Shown: positions 17,918 to 26,265 of the stretch, piece after piece | Numbering within the stretch: the stretch's first letter is position 1 | Layout: each line of letters begins with the position of its first letter | Assembly: GCA_030637745.1 (NCBI GenBank) | Contig: DAOWFX010000127.1 | Coordinates: 4,759-68,758, forward strand | Direction of reading: 5' to 3' | Length of the DNA stretch: 64,000 nucleotides | Origin: JAGLOK01 sp023139005 | GTDB taxonomy: Bacteria; Bacillota; Clostridia; Christensenellales; UMGS416 | Made by a program: the position numbers and the translations under genes | Notes under the pieces: generated by a model | Database searches by the model: none | Told to the model about the DNA's origin: nothing | What the model saw: the letters and a program-made list of their open reading frames with translations, nothing else

Positions 17918-19027
17918 CTAAACCGACAGCGTTTTTTTATAACGCGCGTTTGCCCAAGCAAACAGTATCGAGGACACGACTAGATATCCCAGTGCAATCA
18001 ACAGGATGAATCCGGTGTCGCCTTTGGTGAATATTTCTTTAAATCCATAAACGATGTAGTAACTTGGTATAAACTTTAACCACATTGGATCCCAGCTTGC
18101 GATAAAGTAAGATAATGTTGGCATCATCATTGCAATCATAAGTAGATACATCACGCCGAATGACTTGACCATGTCATCAAAATAGCTGGCGATCAGTAGT
18201 CCCAATGCTGATGCGAAGAATCCTGTTGGTATCAAGAACACAATTAGCAATAGATAGTTGATTCTTGTGCCCATGATGGGCAATATCAATATTAGTGATG
18301 TAGTCAGCGCAGTGACGGTTAGAATCAACACCTTACTTAGGAGATATTTCCATACAGGAGAGGGGGTGATTGCGTATGCTTTGATAACGCCTTCTTTTTT
18401 GTCGAGGAATACATAGGCTGCCATGATGAAAAGTCCCATCAGTGAACCGTTAAATGTCAAGAACACCGGAAGAACATTTTCTCGGTCGCTGAGTACTACA
18501 TAGTCCGTTGAAATGGTTTTCACCGGTTGACCTTCTAGCTCTTTGTATAGCAGTGCATCATCAGGTCCATGTATGATTTTTAATATATTACTAAACTTTT
18601 CAGTCTCATTGCCCTGTGTGTAGTAGGTATAGTTCAACTCATTTGCTTCATTCATCTTGATGGATACCCCGAGCTTATGCTTCTTTTCTGCAACCTTGGC
18701 CATATCTTCTTCAGTGTCGAAAACATATATCTCCTTGTCTTCGGTGACATACAAAGTAGAGTTAATCTCTTCCTTGTCAATTTTAAATGGATCTTCGGGT
18801 GTTTTTCCTTTTCCATCTAAGTCATTAAATGATTCGATATACATTTGCTGGGACTGTGCATTTGGAAACTCTAAGTACAAGTATTGAGTCTCTTTGTTAT
18901 CAAAGTTGTTCGGAATAACAAATAGCAGTACAAATAGTAGTATTGCTGCCATTGCAATCTCTACATAGAAGTAAAAGCCCCTTGATGCAATCGTTAACTC
19001 TTTAACGAAACTTGACCATAACTTCAT
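17918..19027 (-). CDS. ABC-2 type exporter permease
   Basis: A 369-residue permease with the same layout as its neighbour: one N-terminal membrane segment (about 20-40), a large extracytoplasmic domain (45-185), then about five membrane segments. It begins one base after the ATPase gene stops, and 10 bp separates it from the second permease. The two permeases probably form a heterodimer with the ATPase. Substrate unknown. Confidence 0.82.
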   Translation of the reverse strand: MKLWSSFVKELTIASRGFYFYVEIAMAAILLFVLLFVIPNNFDNKETQYLYLEFPNAQSQQMYIESFNDLDGKGKTPEDPFKIDKEEINSTLYVTEDKEIYVFDTEEDMAKVAEKKHKLGVSIKMNEANELNYTYYTQGNETEKFSNILKIIHGPDDALLYKELEGQPVKTISTDYVVLSDRENVLPVFLTFNGSLMGLFIMAAYVFLDKKEGVIKAYAITPSPVWKYLLSKVLILTVTALTTSLILILPIMGTRINYLLLIVFLIPTGFFASALGLLIASYFDDMVKSFGVMYLLMIAMMMPTLSYFIASWDPMWLKFIPSYYIVYGFKEIFTKGDTGFILLIALGYLVVSSILFAWANARYKKTLSV

Positions 19028-19028
19028 A

Positions 19029-19883
19029 CTAAATCAGCTCCCTTCCAGTCACCTTGATAAAGATTTCCTCTAGGGTTGCCTCCTTGGTGTGCATTGTCTG
19101 GATATTTTGCTTTGCAATGATATCTGCAAGTTTTTTCTTGTCTTTTTCATCCAGCGTTGAGAAAGTCTCGGTTTTCAATTTGCCGTTATCGCCATATTCC
19201 ACTTCAACTTTGCTTTCACCATATTCAAGCTTTAAGTTTTTGGGACTATCAATGAGGTGTATGTCACCATCTATAATGAATGCGACGCGATCACATAATT
19301 CATCTGCAATGTACATGTTGTGGGTTGTTAGAAATACAGTGACGCCTTTTTCATTTTGCTCTTTTACAATGCCCTTGATAACGGATGCAATCGCAGGGTC
19401 CAAGCCTGTTGTGGGTTCGTCCAAGAACCATAGTTCTGGGTTGTTTAGCATGCTTCGAGCAAAGGTTAGGCGATGCTTCATACCTTTTGAAAACTCTCCT
19501 GCACGGATCTTTCCCTTGCCTTCGAGTCCCACGATTTCCAGTAGTTCATCTGGATCACGTGTGGGAACATCAAATAGTTTTGCATAAAACTTGAGGTTTT
19601 CTTTTGCAGTCATTTTGCTATATACATTGGACTGCTCAAAAGACATGCCAATTTGGTTGAACATCTTTCTTTTGATTTCCTTAACATCATAGCCTGCAAC
19701 CGTTACATTGCCTTTTTGCAACTGCAGAAGACCTGTTAAAATTCCTTGAGTGGTTGATTTGCCTGCGCCGGAGGGTCCAAGGAAACCAAAGACTTCACCT
19801 TTGGGAATCTCAAAGCTGACATCCTTCACAGCATAGTTGTCATCCTTGTTATAAGAATGATATAGATTTTGAACAGTAATCAT
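19029..19883 (-). CDS. ABC transporter ATP-binding protein
   Basis: A 284-residue ATPase with Walker A GPSGAGKST (about 37-45), signature FSKGMKHRLTFARS, Walker B ELWFLDEPTTGLDP and the switch His in TTHN. The C-terminal 75 residues are the extra domain often found in ABC-2 exporter ATPases. It powers the adjacent pair of permeases. Gene order TetR, ATPase, permease, permease, with short gaps, indicates one operon under TetR control. Confidence 0.93.
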   Translation of the reverse strand: MITVQNLYHSYNKDDNYAVKDVSFEIPKGEVFGFLGPSGAGKSTTQGILTGLLQLQKGNVTVAGYDVKEIKRKMFNQIGMSFEQSNVYSKMTAKENLKFYAKLFDVPTRDPDELLEIVGLEGKGKIRAGEFSKGMKHRLTFARSMLNNPELWFLDEPTTGLDPAIASVIKGIVKEQNEKGVTVFLTTHNMYIADELCDRVAFIIDGDIHLIDSPKNLKLEYGESKVEVEYGDNGKLKTETFSTLDEKDKKKLADIIAKQNIQTMHTKEATLEEIFIKVTGRELI

Positions 19884-19960
19884 GGAATTGCTCCTCTCAA
19901 AACAAATATTTAAAATAATTTCTTATCGTGTGGTTGTTCGGTCGACTTTGTGCTGTGTTC

Positions 19961-20590
19961 TTACTTATAAAAGGTCTTTTTTAAAATACTAATATATTCA
20001 TCCATATCATTTATTGCTTTTTCAAAATCCATATCCTGAATATCATCTAATGCAAGTATTTGTTCTTCACCATATTTTTCGATCGTCCAGCGAATTACAT
20101 TGATAGATTGGGCTATTGTGCTTTGATCACGAAACTTTGAGTAATCAATATTTTTGGTAAACACATCGCCAATTACTGATTGAAAATCAATTCCGTATTT
20201 TTCATATAGTTTTATACTATCTTCAAGTTTTTTCACATTATTTCTTGATATAACTTTGAGCATGAAGTCAAACATATTTGGATATACTTTGCTGATTTTC
20301 ATTTTAATTATTGCAATCTGTTTTATTCTTTCAAATATATCAGATTCATGCCAATCGATTTTCTCTGTAATTTCATCATACATTTTGTTTATAACAAATC
20401 CGACAAGCTTATCATATAAATCTTGTTTGCTTTTAAAATAATGAAACAGCAATCCTTTTGATATACCGGCAGACTTAACAATGTTATTAGTTGATGCTTT
20501 TTCATAAGGATAGAGTGAAAACTCCTCGATTGCTGCGTTAATTATTCTGTCTTTTTTATCACTATCTATGTTTGCTAGGGTATAGTCCAT
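19961..20590 (-). CDS. TetR-family repressor of the ABC exporter operon
   Basis: A 209-residue regulator: N-terminal TetR helix-turn-helix (RIINAAIEEFSLYPYEKASTNNIVKSAGISKGLLFHYFKSKQDLYDKL, about 15-62) and a helical ligand domain. AGAGGAAA precedes the ATG. It is the first gene of the exporter operon; the region upstream holds five GACC-N5-GGTC palindromes overlapping a promoter, a layout expected for autorepression with release by the exported compound. The ligand is unknown. Confidence 0.9.
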   Translation of the reverse strand: MDYTLANIDSDKKDRIINAAIEEFSLYPYEKASTNNIVKSAGISKGLLFHYFKSKQDLYDKLVGFVINKMYDEITEKIDWHESDIFERIKQIAIIKMKISKVYPNMFDFMLKVISRNNVKKLEDSIKLYEKYGIDFQSVIGDVFTKNIDYSKFRDQSTIAQSINVIRWTIEKYGEEQILALDDIQDMDFEKAINDMDEYISILKKTFYK

Positions 20591-20622
20591 AATAATTTCC
20601 TCTCAGGATCATCTTTACAGCT

Positions 20623-20680
20623 GACCAATGTGGTTAATCGGTGTTTTTGCTTTTCAAAACACGTTATGGCTTGTGAGTTT
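20623..20680 (-). repeat. 58-bp direct repeat, copy 1, with operator half
   Basis: Identical over 58 bp to 20714-20771. It starts with an imperfect operator (GACCAATGTGGTT) and contains an inverted repeat GTGTTTT / AAAACAC that would form a hairpin in the TetR 5' UTR. Confidence 0.85.
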
Positions 20681-20713
20681 CATGAAGATTATTTCATCAC
20701 ATTAATCATTCCA

Positions 20714-20771
20714 GACCAATGTGGTTAATCGGTGTTTTTGCTTTTCAAAACACGTTATGGCTTGTGAGTTT
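20714..20771 (-). repeat. 58-bp direct repeat, copy 2
   Basis: Second identical copy, offset by 91 bp from the first, with the same operator-like start and hairpin. The sequence between copies differs, so this is a duplicated module and not a simple tandem array. Confidence 0.85.
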
Positions 20772-20804
20772 TGAAATAATATTTCTCTCACATAATCAGT
20801 TACC

Positions 20805-20866
20805 GACCAACTCGGTCAATCTCATACTAGCATAGCAGACCAGTGTGGTCAATGACCAATGTGGTC
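20805..20866 (-). promoter_or_regulatory. TetR operon promoter with three operator palindromes
   Basis: On the minus strand, -35 TTGACC (20852-20847), 17-bp spacer and -10 TAGTAT (20829-20824). Palindromes GACC-N5-GGTC sit at 20854-20866, 20838-20850 (over the -35 and spacer) and 20805-20817 (at the expected start of transcription). Two weaker copies lie in the 58-bp repeats. Repressor binding here would block the promoter. Confidence 0.7.
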
Positions 20867-20983
20867 AAACTCAAACGTTTTGCTAAAAACCATCATGAAG
20901 CGTCCGAATGATGCAAATATTCCGCTGAAAGCAACAAATTTGTGGTTAAAGTGTCATTTGCTTATAGGAATGATTATATTTTG

Positions 20984-21012
20984 TTGCAGCCAAGTAACAC
21001 TGATGCTATAAT
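20984..21012 (+). promoter_or_regulatory. Promoter of the tyrS leader transcript
   Basis: TTGCAG (20984-20989), 17-bp spacer and TATAAT (21007-21012) preceded by TGC, an extended -10. Transcription would start near 21018, about 20 bases before the leader peptide. Confidence 0.7.
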
Positions 21013-21038
21013 TGCCATATTATTTTGAAGGATACAAT

Positions 21039-21125
21039 ATGAAAAATAACACACTACAAACTTATAACACATCTCTTTATTACGCATATTATTATAGTAT
21101 GGGGGCTTTTACTGTTGTGAGTTAG
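21039..21125 (+). CDS. Tyrosine-rich leader peptide of tyrS
   Basis: A 28-codon frame with a good ribosome binding site (GAAGGA at 21027-21032). Six of its 28 residues are tyrosine, five of them within residues 14-19 (core YNTSLYYAYYYS). It lies between a strong promoter and an intrinsic terminator, just upstream of tyrosyl-tRNA synthetase. This is the layout of classical leader-peptide attenuation: shortage of charged tRNA-Tyr would stall ribosomes on the Tyr codons and relieve termination. I could not define the antiterminator pairing with certainty; a hairpin 21120-21142 overlaps the leader stop codon. Confidence 0.75.
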   Translation: MKNNTLQTYNTSLYYAYYYSMGAFTVVS

Positions 21126-21144
21126 TTTAAAATTAACCAACTAT

Positions 21145-21179
21145 GGCTTGAGGCTCTTAAATGGCTTCAAGCCTTTTTT
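21145..21179 (+). terminator. Attenuator terminator before tyrS
   Basis: GGCTTGAGGC (21145-21154) pairs with GCTTCAAGCC (21164-21173), one G-U pair, loop of 9 nt, followed by six T. It is 20 bp after the leader stop codon and 31 bp before tyrS, so it must be read through for tyrS expression. Confidence 0.85.
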
Positions 21180-21209
21180 ATTATCAAAAAATAAAAAAAG
21201 GAGGGTAAA

Positions 21210-22382
21210 ATGACTAAACAAAGTATCATCGAGACAATCAAGTGCGAGGCTGTAGGCATTTATTCTGAAGATGAATTTGACCTACTAATGGACTCGAGAA
21301 AAACATTGACCATCAAACTGGGTGCAGATCCGAGTCGACCGGATCTACATTTGGGACACTCTGTAATCCTTCGCAAGCTAAGACTCTTTCAAGAATTGGG
21401 ACACCAAGTGGTGTTTGTCATCGGAGACTTTACCGGTATGATTGGAGATCCGACTGGGAAGTCGAGAACAAGACCTGCACTAACACTTGAGGAGACTCGA
21501 GAGGCAGGGAAAACATATTTCCATCAGGTTACAAAGATACTGGATGCGAGTAAGACATCCATTCGGTATAATTCTGAGTGGCTTGATGAACTGAAATTCA
21601 AGGATGTAATACACCTTGCATCTCAATACACATTGGCTCGTATAATGGAGCGAGATGACTTTAAAACACGATTTGAGAGCAATCAACCTATTTCACTACA
21701 TGAGTTATTTTATCCGTTGATGCAAGGGTATGACTCCATAGCACTCGATGCAGACATTGAAATTGGTGGAACAGATCAGACATTTAATATGCTGGTAGGT
21801 AGAACGCTACAAGTGCACTATGGTCAAAAGCAACAAGTAGTTATCACATATCCCATTATTGCAGGACTTGACGGAGTGGAGAAGATGAGTAAGTCGCTGG
21901 ATAATTATATCGGCATTGATGAGCCTGCAGATAGCATGTTTGAAAAGTGTATGAAGATACCGGATACGATATTGAAGGATTACTTTGTGTTGACTACTGA
22001 TATCAAAGAAGTTAAAGCACAAGGGTTGATTGAAGAAGATATCAGAGAAGCGCACTTTGCATATGCTGAACGGATTGTTGCTATGTATCATGATGAGAAT
22101 GCTGCAATCAATGCAAAACAAAGGTACATTGAAGTAGCAAAAGGGAGTGTTCCTCAAAATCTAAAGACAGTAGAAATCACGCAAGAGAGCATATCGATTA
22201 TTGAGCTAATCAAACTTGCAGGATTTGCATCATCTAACGGAGAGGCGAGGAGATGTATCCTCGGAAAGGGAATAAAGATCGACCAGATAGTGATAGAAAA
22301 TGCGAACCTTGTTGTGTGTGTTGAACAACCGATCGTATTGCAGTTTGGGAAAAATCGATTTGTAGAAATCAGGCAGAAATAG
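21210..22382 (+). CDS. tyrS: Tyrosyl-tRNA synthetase
   Basis: Charges tRNA-Tyr in the cytoplasm. A 390-residue class I synthetase with HLGH at 47-50 (HIGH motif), the tyrosine-binding GGTDQTFN, KMSKS at 225-229, and a C-terminal S4 RNA-binding domain (about 325-390, SSNGEARRCILGKGIKID). The length and HLGH form are closer to the TyrZ-like group than to E. coli TyrS. A strong AAAGGAGGG site precedes the ATG. Expression appears to be controlled by the Tyr leader peptide and terminator immediately upstream; no T-box motif was found. Confidence 0.95.
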   Translation: MTKQSIIETIKCEAVGIYSEDEFDLLMDSRKTLTIKLGADPSRPDLHLGHSVILRKLRLFQELGHQVVFVIGDFTGMIGDPTGKSRTRPALTLEETREAGKTYFHQVTKILDASKTSIRYNSEWLDELKFKDVIHLASQYTLARIMERDDFKTRFESNQPISLHELFYPLMQGYDSIALDADIEIGGTDQTFNMLVGRTLQVHYGQKQQVVITYPIIAGLDGVEKMSKSLDNYIGIDEPADSMFEKCMKIPDTILKDYFVLTTDIKEVKAQGLIEEDIREAHFAYAERIVAMYHDENAAINAKQRYIEVAKGSVPQNLKTVEITQESISIIELIKLAGFASSNGEARRCILGKGIKIDQIVIENANLVVCVEQPIVLQFGKNRFVEIRQK

Positions 22383-22442
22383 TTGGTGGCTCAAGATGAA
22401 TAGTAGTGTATAATATGTAGGATATGAAGATAAGGAAGTTCT

Positions 22443-23309
22443 ATGATTGATTTATTGATTGCCATCGTGCTCAGTGCCATCATTCCTAATTTGTTTAAAT
22501 TGGCACAGAAAAAAGAATGCAGACAACCACCCATTATTACATTGAACTATTTGATGTGTGTAGTGATAGTCATTGCGAACTTTTTTATCAGTAAATCACA
22601 AGGCGCGATATTTGGTGTAACTTTAACTGATGTGGAGATGAACAGCATCATATTATCTGCTGTAATCGGTGTCGTATGTGGTGTGTTTTACTATCTTGGA
22701 TTTTATTTTTTCCAGAAAGCGGTACGACAAAGTGGAGCTGCACTATCTTCTGCATTTGGGAAGATGGGGATTCTCGTTCCGATAATACTGTCTGTTATCA
22801 TATGGCGTGAATACCCAAAAGCACTTGCGGTAGTGGGCATATGCTTATCAGTATTTGCAATATTTTTCACATACTTTGACTTCAAGTCATTTCGCTTTAA
22901 TCAGATCCATGCGGTGCTGATAGTCCTGTTCTTGTTCGGTGGCATGGGCGACTTTTCTAATAAACTTTTTCAAAAGTACTGCCTACAAAGCCATAGCATG
23001 ATATTTTTATTCTTCATATTCGTATCAGCATTATTGGCGAGTTTGAAGGATATGAAAAGCATCAAGAATATTACAAAGAATGAATTCATTATTGGATTGT
23101 TCTTAGGTATCCCCAATATGCTGACTGCAACCTTCTTGATAAGAGCGTTATTTGCACTTCCTGCATTTATTGTATTTCCGATGTTCTCAGGTGCGACTAT
23201 AATATTGGCGATGCTTCTAAGTGCTCTTTTCTACAAAGAAATTCCATCCAGAAAGCAACTGGTTGCGATTTGCATGATTATTGTTGCGCTTGTGATGATC
23301 AACTTGTAA
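22443..23309 (+). CDS. EamA/DMT-family membrane transporter
   Basis: A 288-residue protein with about ten hydrophobic segments in two EamA-like halves, typical of drug/metabolite exporters. AAGGAAG precedes the ATG. It follows tyrS by 60 bp and may be read through from it. Substrate unknown. Confidence 0.75.
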   Translation: MIDLLIAIVLSAIIPNLFKLAQKKECRQPPIITLNYLMCVVIVIANFFISKSQGAIFGVTLTDVEMNSIILSAVIGVVCGVFYYLGFYFFQKAVRQSGAALSSAFGKMGILVPIILSVIIWREYPKALAVVGICLSVFAIFFTYFDFKSFRFNQIHAVLIVLFLFGGMGDFSNKLFQKYCLQSHSMIFLFFIFVSALLASLKDMKSIKNITKNEFIIGLFLGIPNMLTATFLIRALFALPAFIVFPMFSGATIILAMLLSALFYKEIPSRKQLVAICMIIVALVMINL

Positions 23310-23370
23310 TCACGAGGGATATATTGGATAATGTAGAAGGCAGTTCGTCTGCTGATTTGGGGGCAAAGGC

Positions 23371-24831
23371 ATGAAGAAGATTGTATTATTGGTTGTTGTG
23401 ATCATAGCGATTATTACATTTTCGCTTATTTCGTATGAAGTTAAAAATAATAATGAAGACATTTTACCTACAAACTCTGAAATTATTGAAAACACTTCGA
23501 GTCCTACAGTGCAAATCATTGAATCAACACCTACCACAGCACCCACACCCACTGAAATACCGATTGAATATGATATCAAATATATATTCTTGTTTATTGG
23601 CGATGGTATGGGATTTGACATCGTAGATGCTGCGAATGATATATTGATGCATAATGAGGATAGGCAGCTATGCTTTTTAGACTTTGAAAGCAAAGGAGAG
23701 GTCATTACAACCTTGGAAAGTGGTGCTGCAACTGATTCGGGTGCAGCTGCAACCAGTTTGGCAACGGGTGTCAATACCTATGATGGTGCAATTGGCGTAG
23801 ATAGCAATGGGAAATCAGTTGAAAACCTCATAGAATATATTGCAGCCCGAAACTTAAAAACAGGGGTAATCTCTACTGTTACCATTGACCATGCAACACC
23901 AGCAGGCTTTTATGCACATCAAAAAAATCGGAGCATGTACGATGAAATCATCAAAGATGCAATAGCCAGTCCGTTGAATGTGCTTGCAGGTGGATATACG
24001 AGCGCAGGAGTTAGCAAAACAACGATGCGAAAATGGGCGAAGGGTACGGGATTTGAAATATCTAGCGTAGGCAGTGGGGATGAATTTTCTGCAGATAAAG
24101 GAATTTATTTGGCGGATATCCCATTTGTCAATGATAATGACGGTTCGCAATCGACACTTACAAGCCTGCTCACCCATACTGTTGAAAACCTATATAGTGA
24201 TAGTGGTTTCTTCATCATGGCAGAAGCCGGAAAAATCGACTGGGCGATGCATAATTGGAGTTGGGCTGATGGTGTGAGTGAATTGCTGGATATGGAAGAG
24301 GCAATCTCTTATGCTGTTGACTTTTATGATGAACACCCAGATGAGACGATGATTATCATCACTGCAGACCATGAGACCGGAGGGTTCATATACGATGGGC
24401 AATCCAATCATGAACAATTTAATGCAATAGATACATCGTACAGTCGCTTGAATAGTTACATCAAGTCTGCAAAGAAAAAAGGATTGAGCACGGGATATGT
24501 GAATTTGAAAGAATATCTCATTGGGAGATTTGGTTTTGACTATGCAGATGGCACACAAAATGCAACCTGGGTATCAAGTACCAATTCTAATCGGATATAT
24601 GATGCATTTAAAGATTATTGTTATAATCGAACATCATCATCGGATGTGATGGATATAATCTTTGATGTTATAAACTCTATCGCAGGAGAGCGATTTACCA
24701 CAACTGTGCACTCCAAGAAGAATGTTCCTGTATATGCATTGGGCAGATATGCAAAGATATTTGAAGGCGTATATGACAATACCATGATCTATCATAAAAT
24801 TAAAAATATCATCGATATCTATTATCCCTAA
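23371..24831 (+). CDS. Membrane-anchored alkaline phosphatase
   Basis: A 486-residue extracytoplasmic phosphomonoesterase of the alkaline phosphatase family. An N-terminal hydrophobic anchor (about 4-24) is followed by a Thr/Pro-rich linker, then the catalytic domain: FIGDGMG (metal-binding Asp), TDSGAAAT with the nucleophilic Ser, TIDHATPAGFYAH, EAGKIDWAMH and TADHETGGF, all expected metal ligands. It would release phosphate from organic esters at the cell surface. No Pho-box was identified. A bidirectional terminator follows. Confidence 0.92.
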   Translation: MKKIVLLVVVIIAIITFSLISYEVKNNNEDILPTNSEIIENTSSPTVQIIESTPTTAPTPTEIPIEYDIKYIFLFIGDGMGFDIVDAANDILMHNEDRQLCFLDFESKGEVITTLESGAATDSGAAATSLATGVNTYDGAIGVDSNGKSVENLIEYIAARNLKTGVISTVTIDHATPAGFYAHQKNRSMYDEIIKDAIASPLNVLAGGYTSAGVSKTTMRKWAKGTGFEISSVGSGDEFSADKGIYLADIPFVNDNDGSQSTLTSLLTHTVENLYSDSGFFIMAEAGKIDWAMHNWSWADGVSELLDMEEAISYAVDFYDEHPDETMIIITADHETGGFIYDGQSNHEQFNAIDTSYSRLNSYIKSAKKKGLSTGYVNLKEYLIGRFGFDYADGTQNATWVSSTNSNRIYDAFKDYCYNRTSSSDVMDIIFDVINSIAGERFTTTVHSKKNVPVYALGRYAKIFEGVYDNTMIYHKIKNIIDIYYP

Positions 24832-24840
24832 AGAGAACAA

Positions 24841-24874
24841 AAAAAGACGTCTTGCTTTTGCAAAACGTCTTTTT
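24841..24874. terminator. Bidirectional intrinsic terminator
   Basis: AAAAAGACGT (24841-24850) pairs with ACGTCTTTTT (24865-24874), with A- and T-runs at the ends. It separates the convergent phosphatase and repeat-protein genes. Confidence 0.88.
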
Positions 24875-24890
24875 TGTAGTTATACAAGGA

Positions 24891-25502
24891 TTATTCTTCT
24901 GTATCACGGATCATTCTTCCGCGACCGCCTTTACCGCCCTTGTCACCTCTGCGTGGAAGGTCTTCTCTATCGATAAAGTCGTCGATGTGTGCATCACCTG
25001 CTGTGATACTGTCTGCTTGTTCTTGTGTAAGCATTCCGTCTTCAACTAGCTTTGCAAGCAATTCTTCGGGCATCCCTTCGCCATGCATTCCACGACCACC
25101 TTCAGGTCTTAGACCTTCTAAGTCTTCTTTATCGATGAAGTCACTGATGTGTGCATCGCCTGCTGCGATTGAATCTGCTTGTTCTTGTGTGAGTAGTCCG
25201 TCTTCAACGAGCTTTGCAAGTAATTCTTCGGGCATTCCTTCGCCGTGCATTCCACGACCGCCTTCAGGTCTCATTTCATCTAATGTATCACAGTCGATGA
25301 AGTCATCGATATGCGCATCACCTGCTGTGATACTATCTGCTTGTTCTTGTGTGAGTAGTCCATCTTCAACTAAGTCTGTAATTCTTTCTTCGTGACGTCT
25401 GAAACCGCGCCATTCTCCTTGGTCATCTGCAAAAGCTATTGTTGTTCCAACCGCAATGGTTAATAGGACAGCTACTACGATAATCCATAATTTCTTTTTC
25501 AT
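24891..25502 (-). CDS. Secreted protein with 54-residue tandem repeats
   Basis: A 203-residue protein with a clear signal peptide (about 1-25, cleavage after AFA). The rest is a repeat of 54 residues starting at about 44, 98 and 152 (third copy shortened), each with LVEDGLLTQEQADSI, GDAHIDDFID and a Gly/Met/His-rich linker GGRGMHGEGMPEELLAK. The helical 'LTQEQAD' unit recalls the DUF2680/YckD-type secreted proteins. The acidic repeats with His and Met could bind metal. Function unknown. The C-terminus is Gly/Arg-rich. Confidence 0.8.
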   Translation of the reverse strand: MKKKLWIIVVAVLLTIAVGTTIAFADDQGEWRGFRRHEERITDLVEDGLLTQEQADSITAGDAHIDDFIDCDTLDEMRPEGGRGMHGEGMPEELLAKLVEDGLLTQEQADSIAAGDAHISDFIDKEDLEGLRPEGGRGMHGEGMPEELLAKLVEDGMLTQEQADSITAGDAHIDDFIDREDLPRRGDKGGKGGRGRMIRDTEE

Positions 25503-25622
25503 TGTATTTCCTCGCTTTCATATTATTTAAGATATATTAAGTATGCATTATAAATATGGTGAGGCTTTCATGAAATTGTTAAGAATGTGTTAACGCAGAT
25601 AGAGTTGGATGTGTGAAAAGAT

Positions 25623-26201
25623 TTAGTGATTCACAATAGTACTTAGCCATTGATATGCTTCTCGCATACTAGGATGAACCAGGGTATCACTACGGTTGAT
25701 TAGATAATCAATATATCGATATGCTGCTTCATGTAATGAGTGCTTCAGACCTTCTTCCATTTGATACTGCCAAGGTGATATACCGATACCATCCCAGGCG
25801 ATTTTATCAGAAATGAATAGTATAAGATCAACCTCTGATGCAGTTGTTTTTAGTGTTGTATGGCAGGAGATAGCAGATAAAACTTCTGGATCTGCGATAT
25901 AGAATTTCTTAATTGCGATGGATTTGGATAGCTTTTGATGTAGAAGTAAAGGGTGTTCATGCTCTTCGGGAAGAATATGAATGCCGGATGAGGTGGCTTC
26001 CTTGATCCAATTCTCCTTTGGGATGATTACACTGATATCATGTAATGCACTTGCAAGGCGTAGTTGATCTTCCATATAGATAATGTTATTGCACATGGAA
26101 ATAGCATATTTTGATACATTCTTAGAATGGGTGATTGTACTAAGCTTCTCGTGCGTCTCTAGCAATGCATATATTGAATTCAACTTTTGTGTAATGTTCA
26201 T
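25623..26201 (-). CDS. HD-domain phosphohydrolase, YqeK-like
   Basis: A 192-residue cytoplasmic HD protein. I start at 26201 (MNITQKLN), which has TTGGAG at good spacing, rather than nine codons upstream. Motifs HSKNVSKYA, SALHDIS, HEHPLLLH, ISCHTT and FISDKIAWDG follow the pattern of YqeK, which hydrolyses diadenosine tetraphosphate to ADP. The usual nadD neighbour is absent, so this could be a stand-alone relative with another nucleotide substrate. The LCP gene upstream on the same strand may be co-transcribed. Confidence 0.7.
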   Translation of the reverse strand: MNITQKLNSIYALLETHEKLSTITHSKNVSKYAISMCNNIIYMEDQLRLASALHDISVIIPKENWIKEATSSGIHILPEEHEHPLLLHQKLSKSIAIKKFYIADPEVLSAISCHTTLKTTASEVDLILFISDKIAWDGIGISPWQYQMEEGLKHSLHEAAYRYIDYLINRSDTLVHPSMREAYQWLSTIVNH

Positions 26202-26265
26202 GATGACTCCAATAGTAACTGTTTTCAAACGGGAGCAACTTACGCTACTCCCTTTAGTATACTAC

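Noticed and set aside
20623..20771. CRISPR-like repeat pair
   Set aside because: Only two 58-bp copies with a 33-bp gap, containing TetR operators; no cas genes.
21018..21209. T-box riboswitch before tyrS
   Set aside because: Expected from family habit, but the T-box sequence and stem I layout are absent; the region is filled by a Tyr-rich frame and a short terminator.
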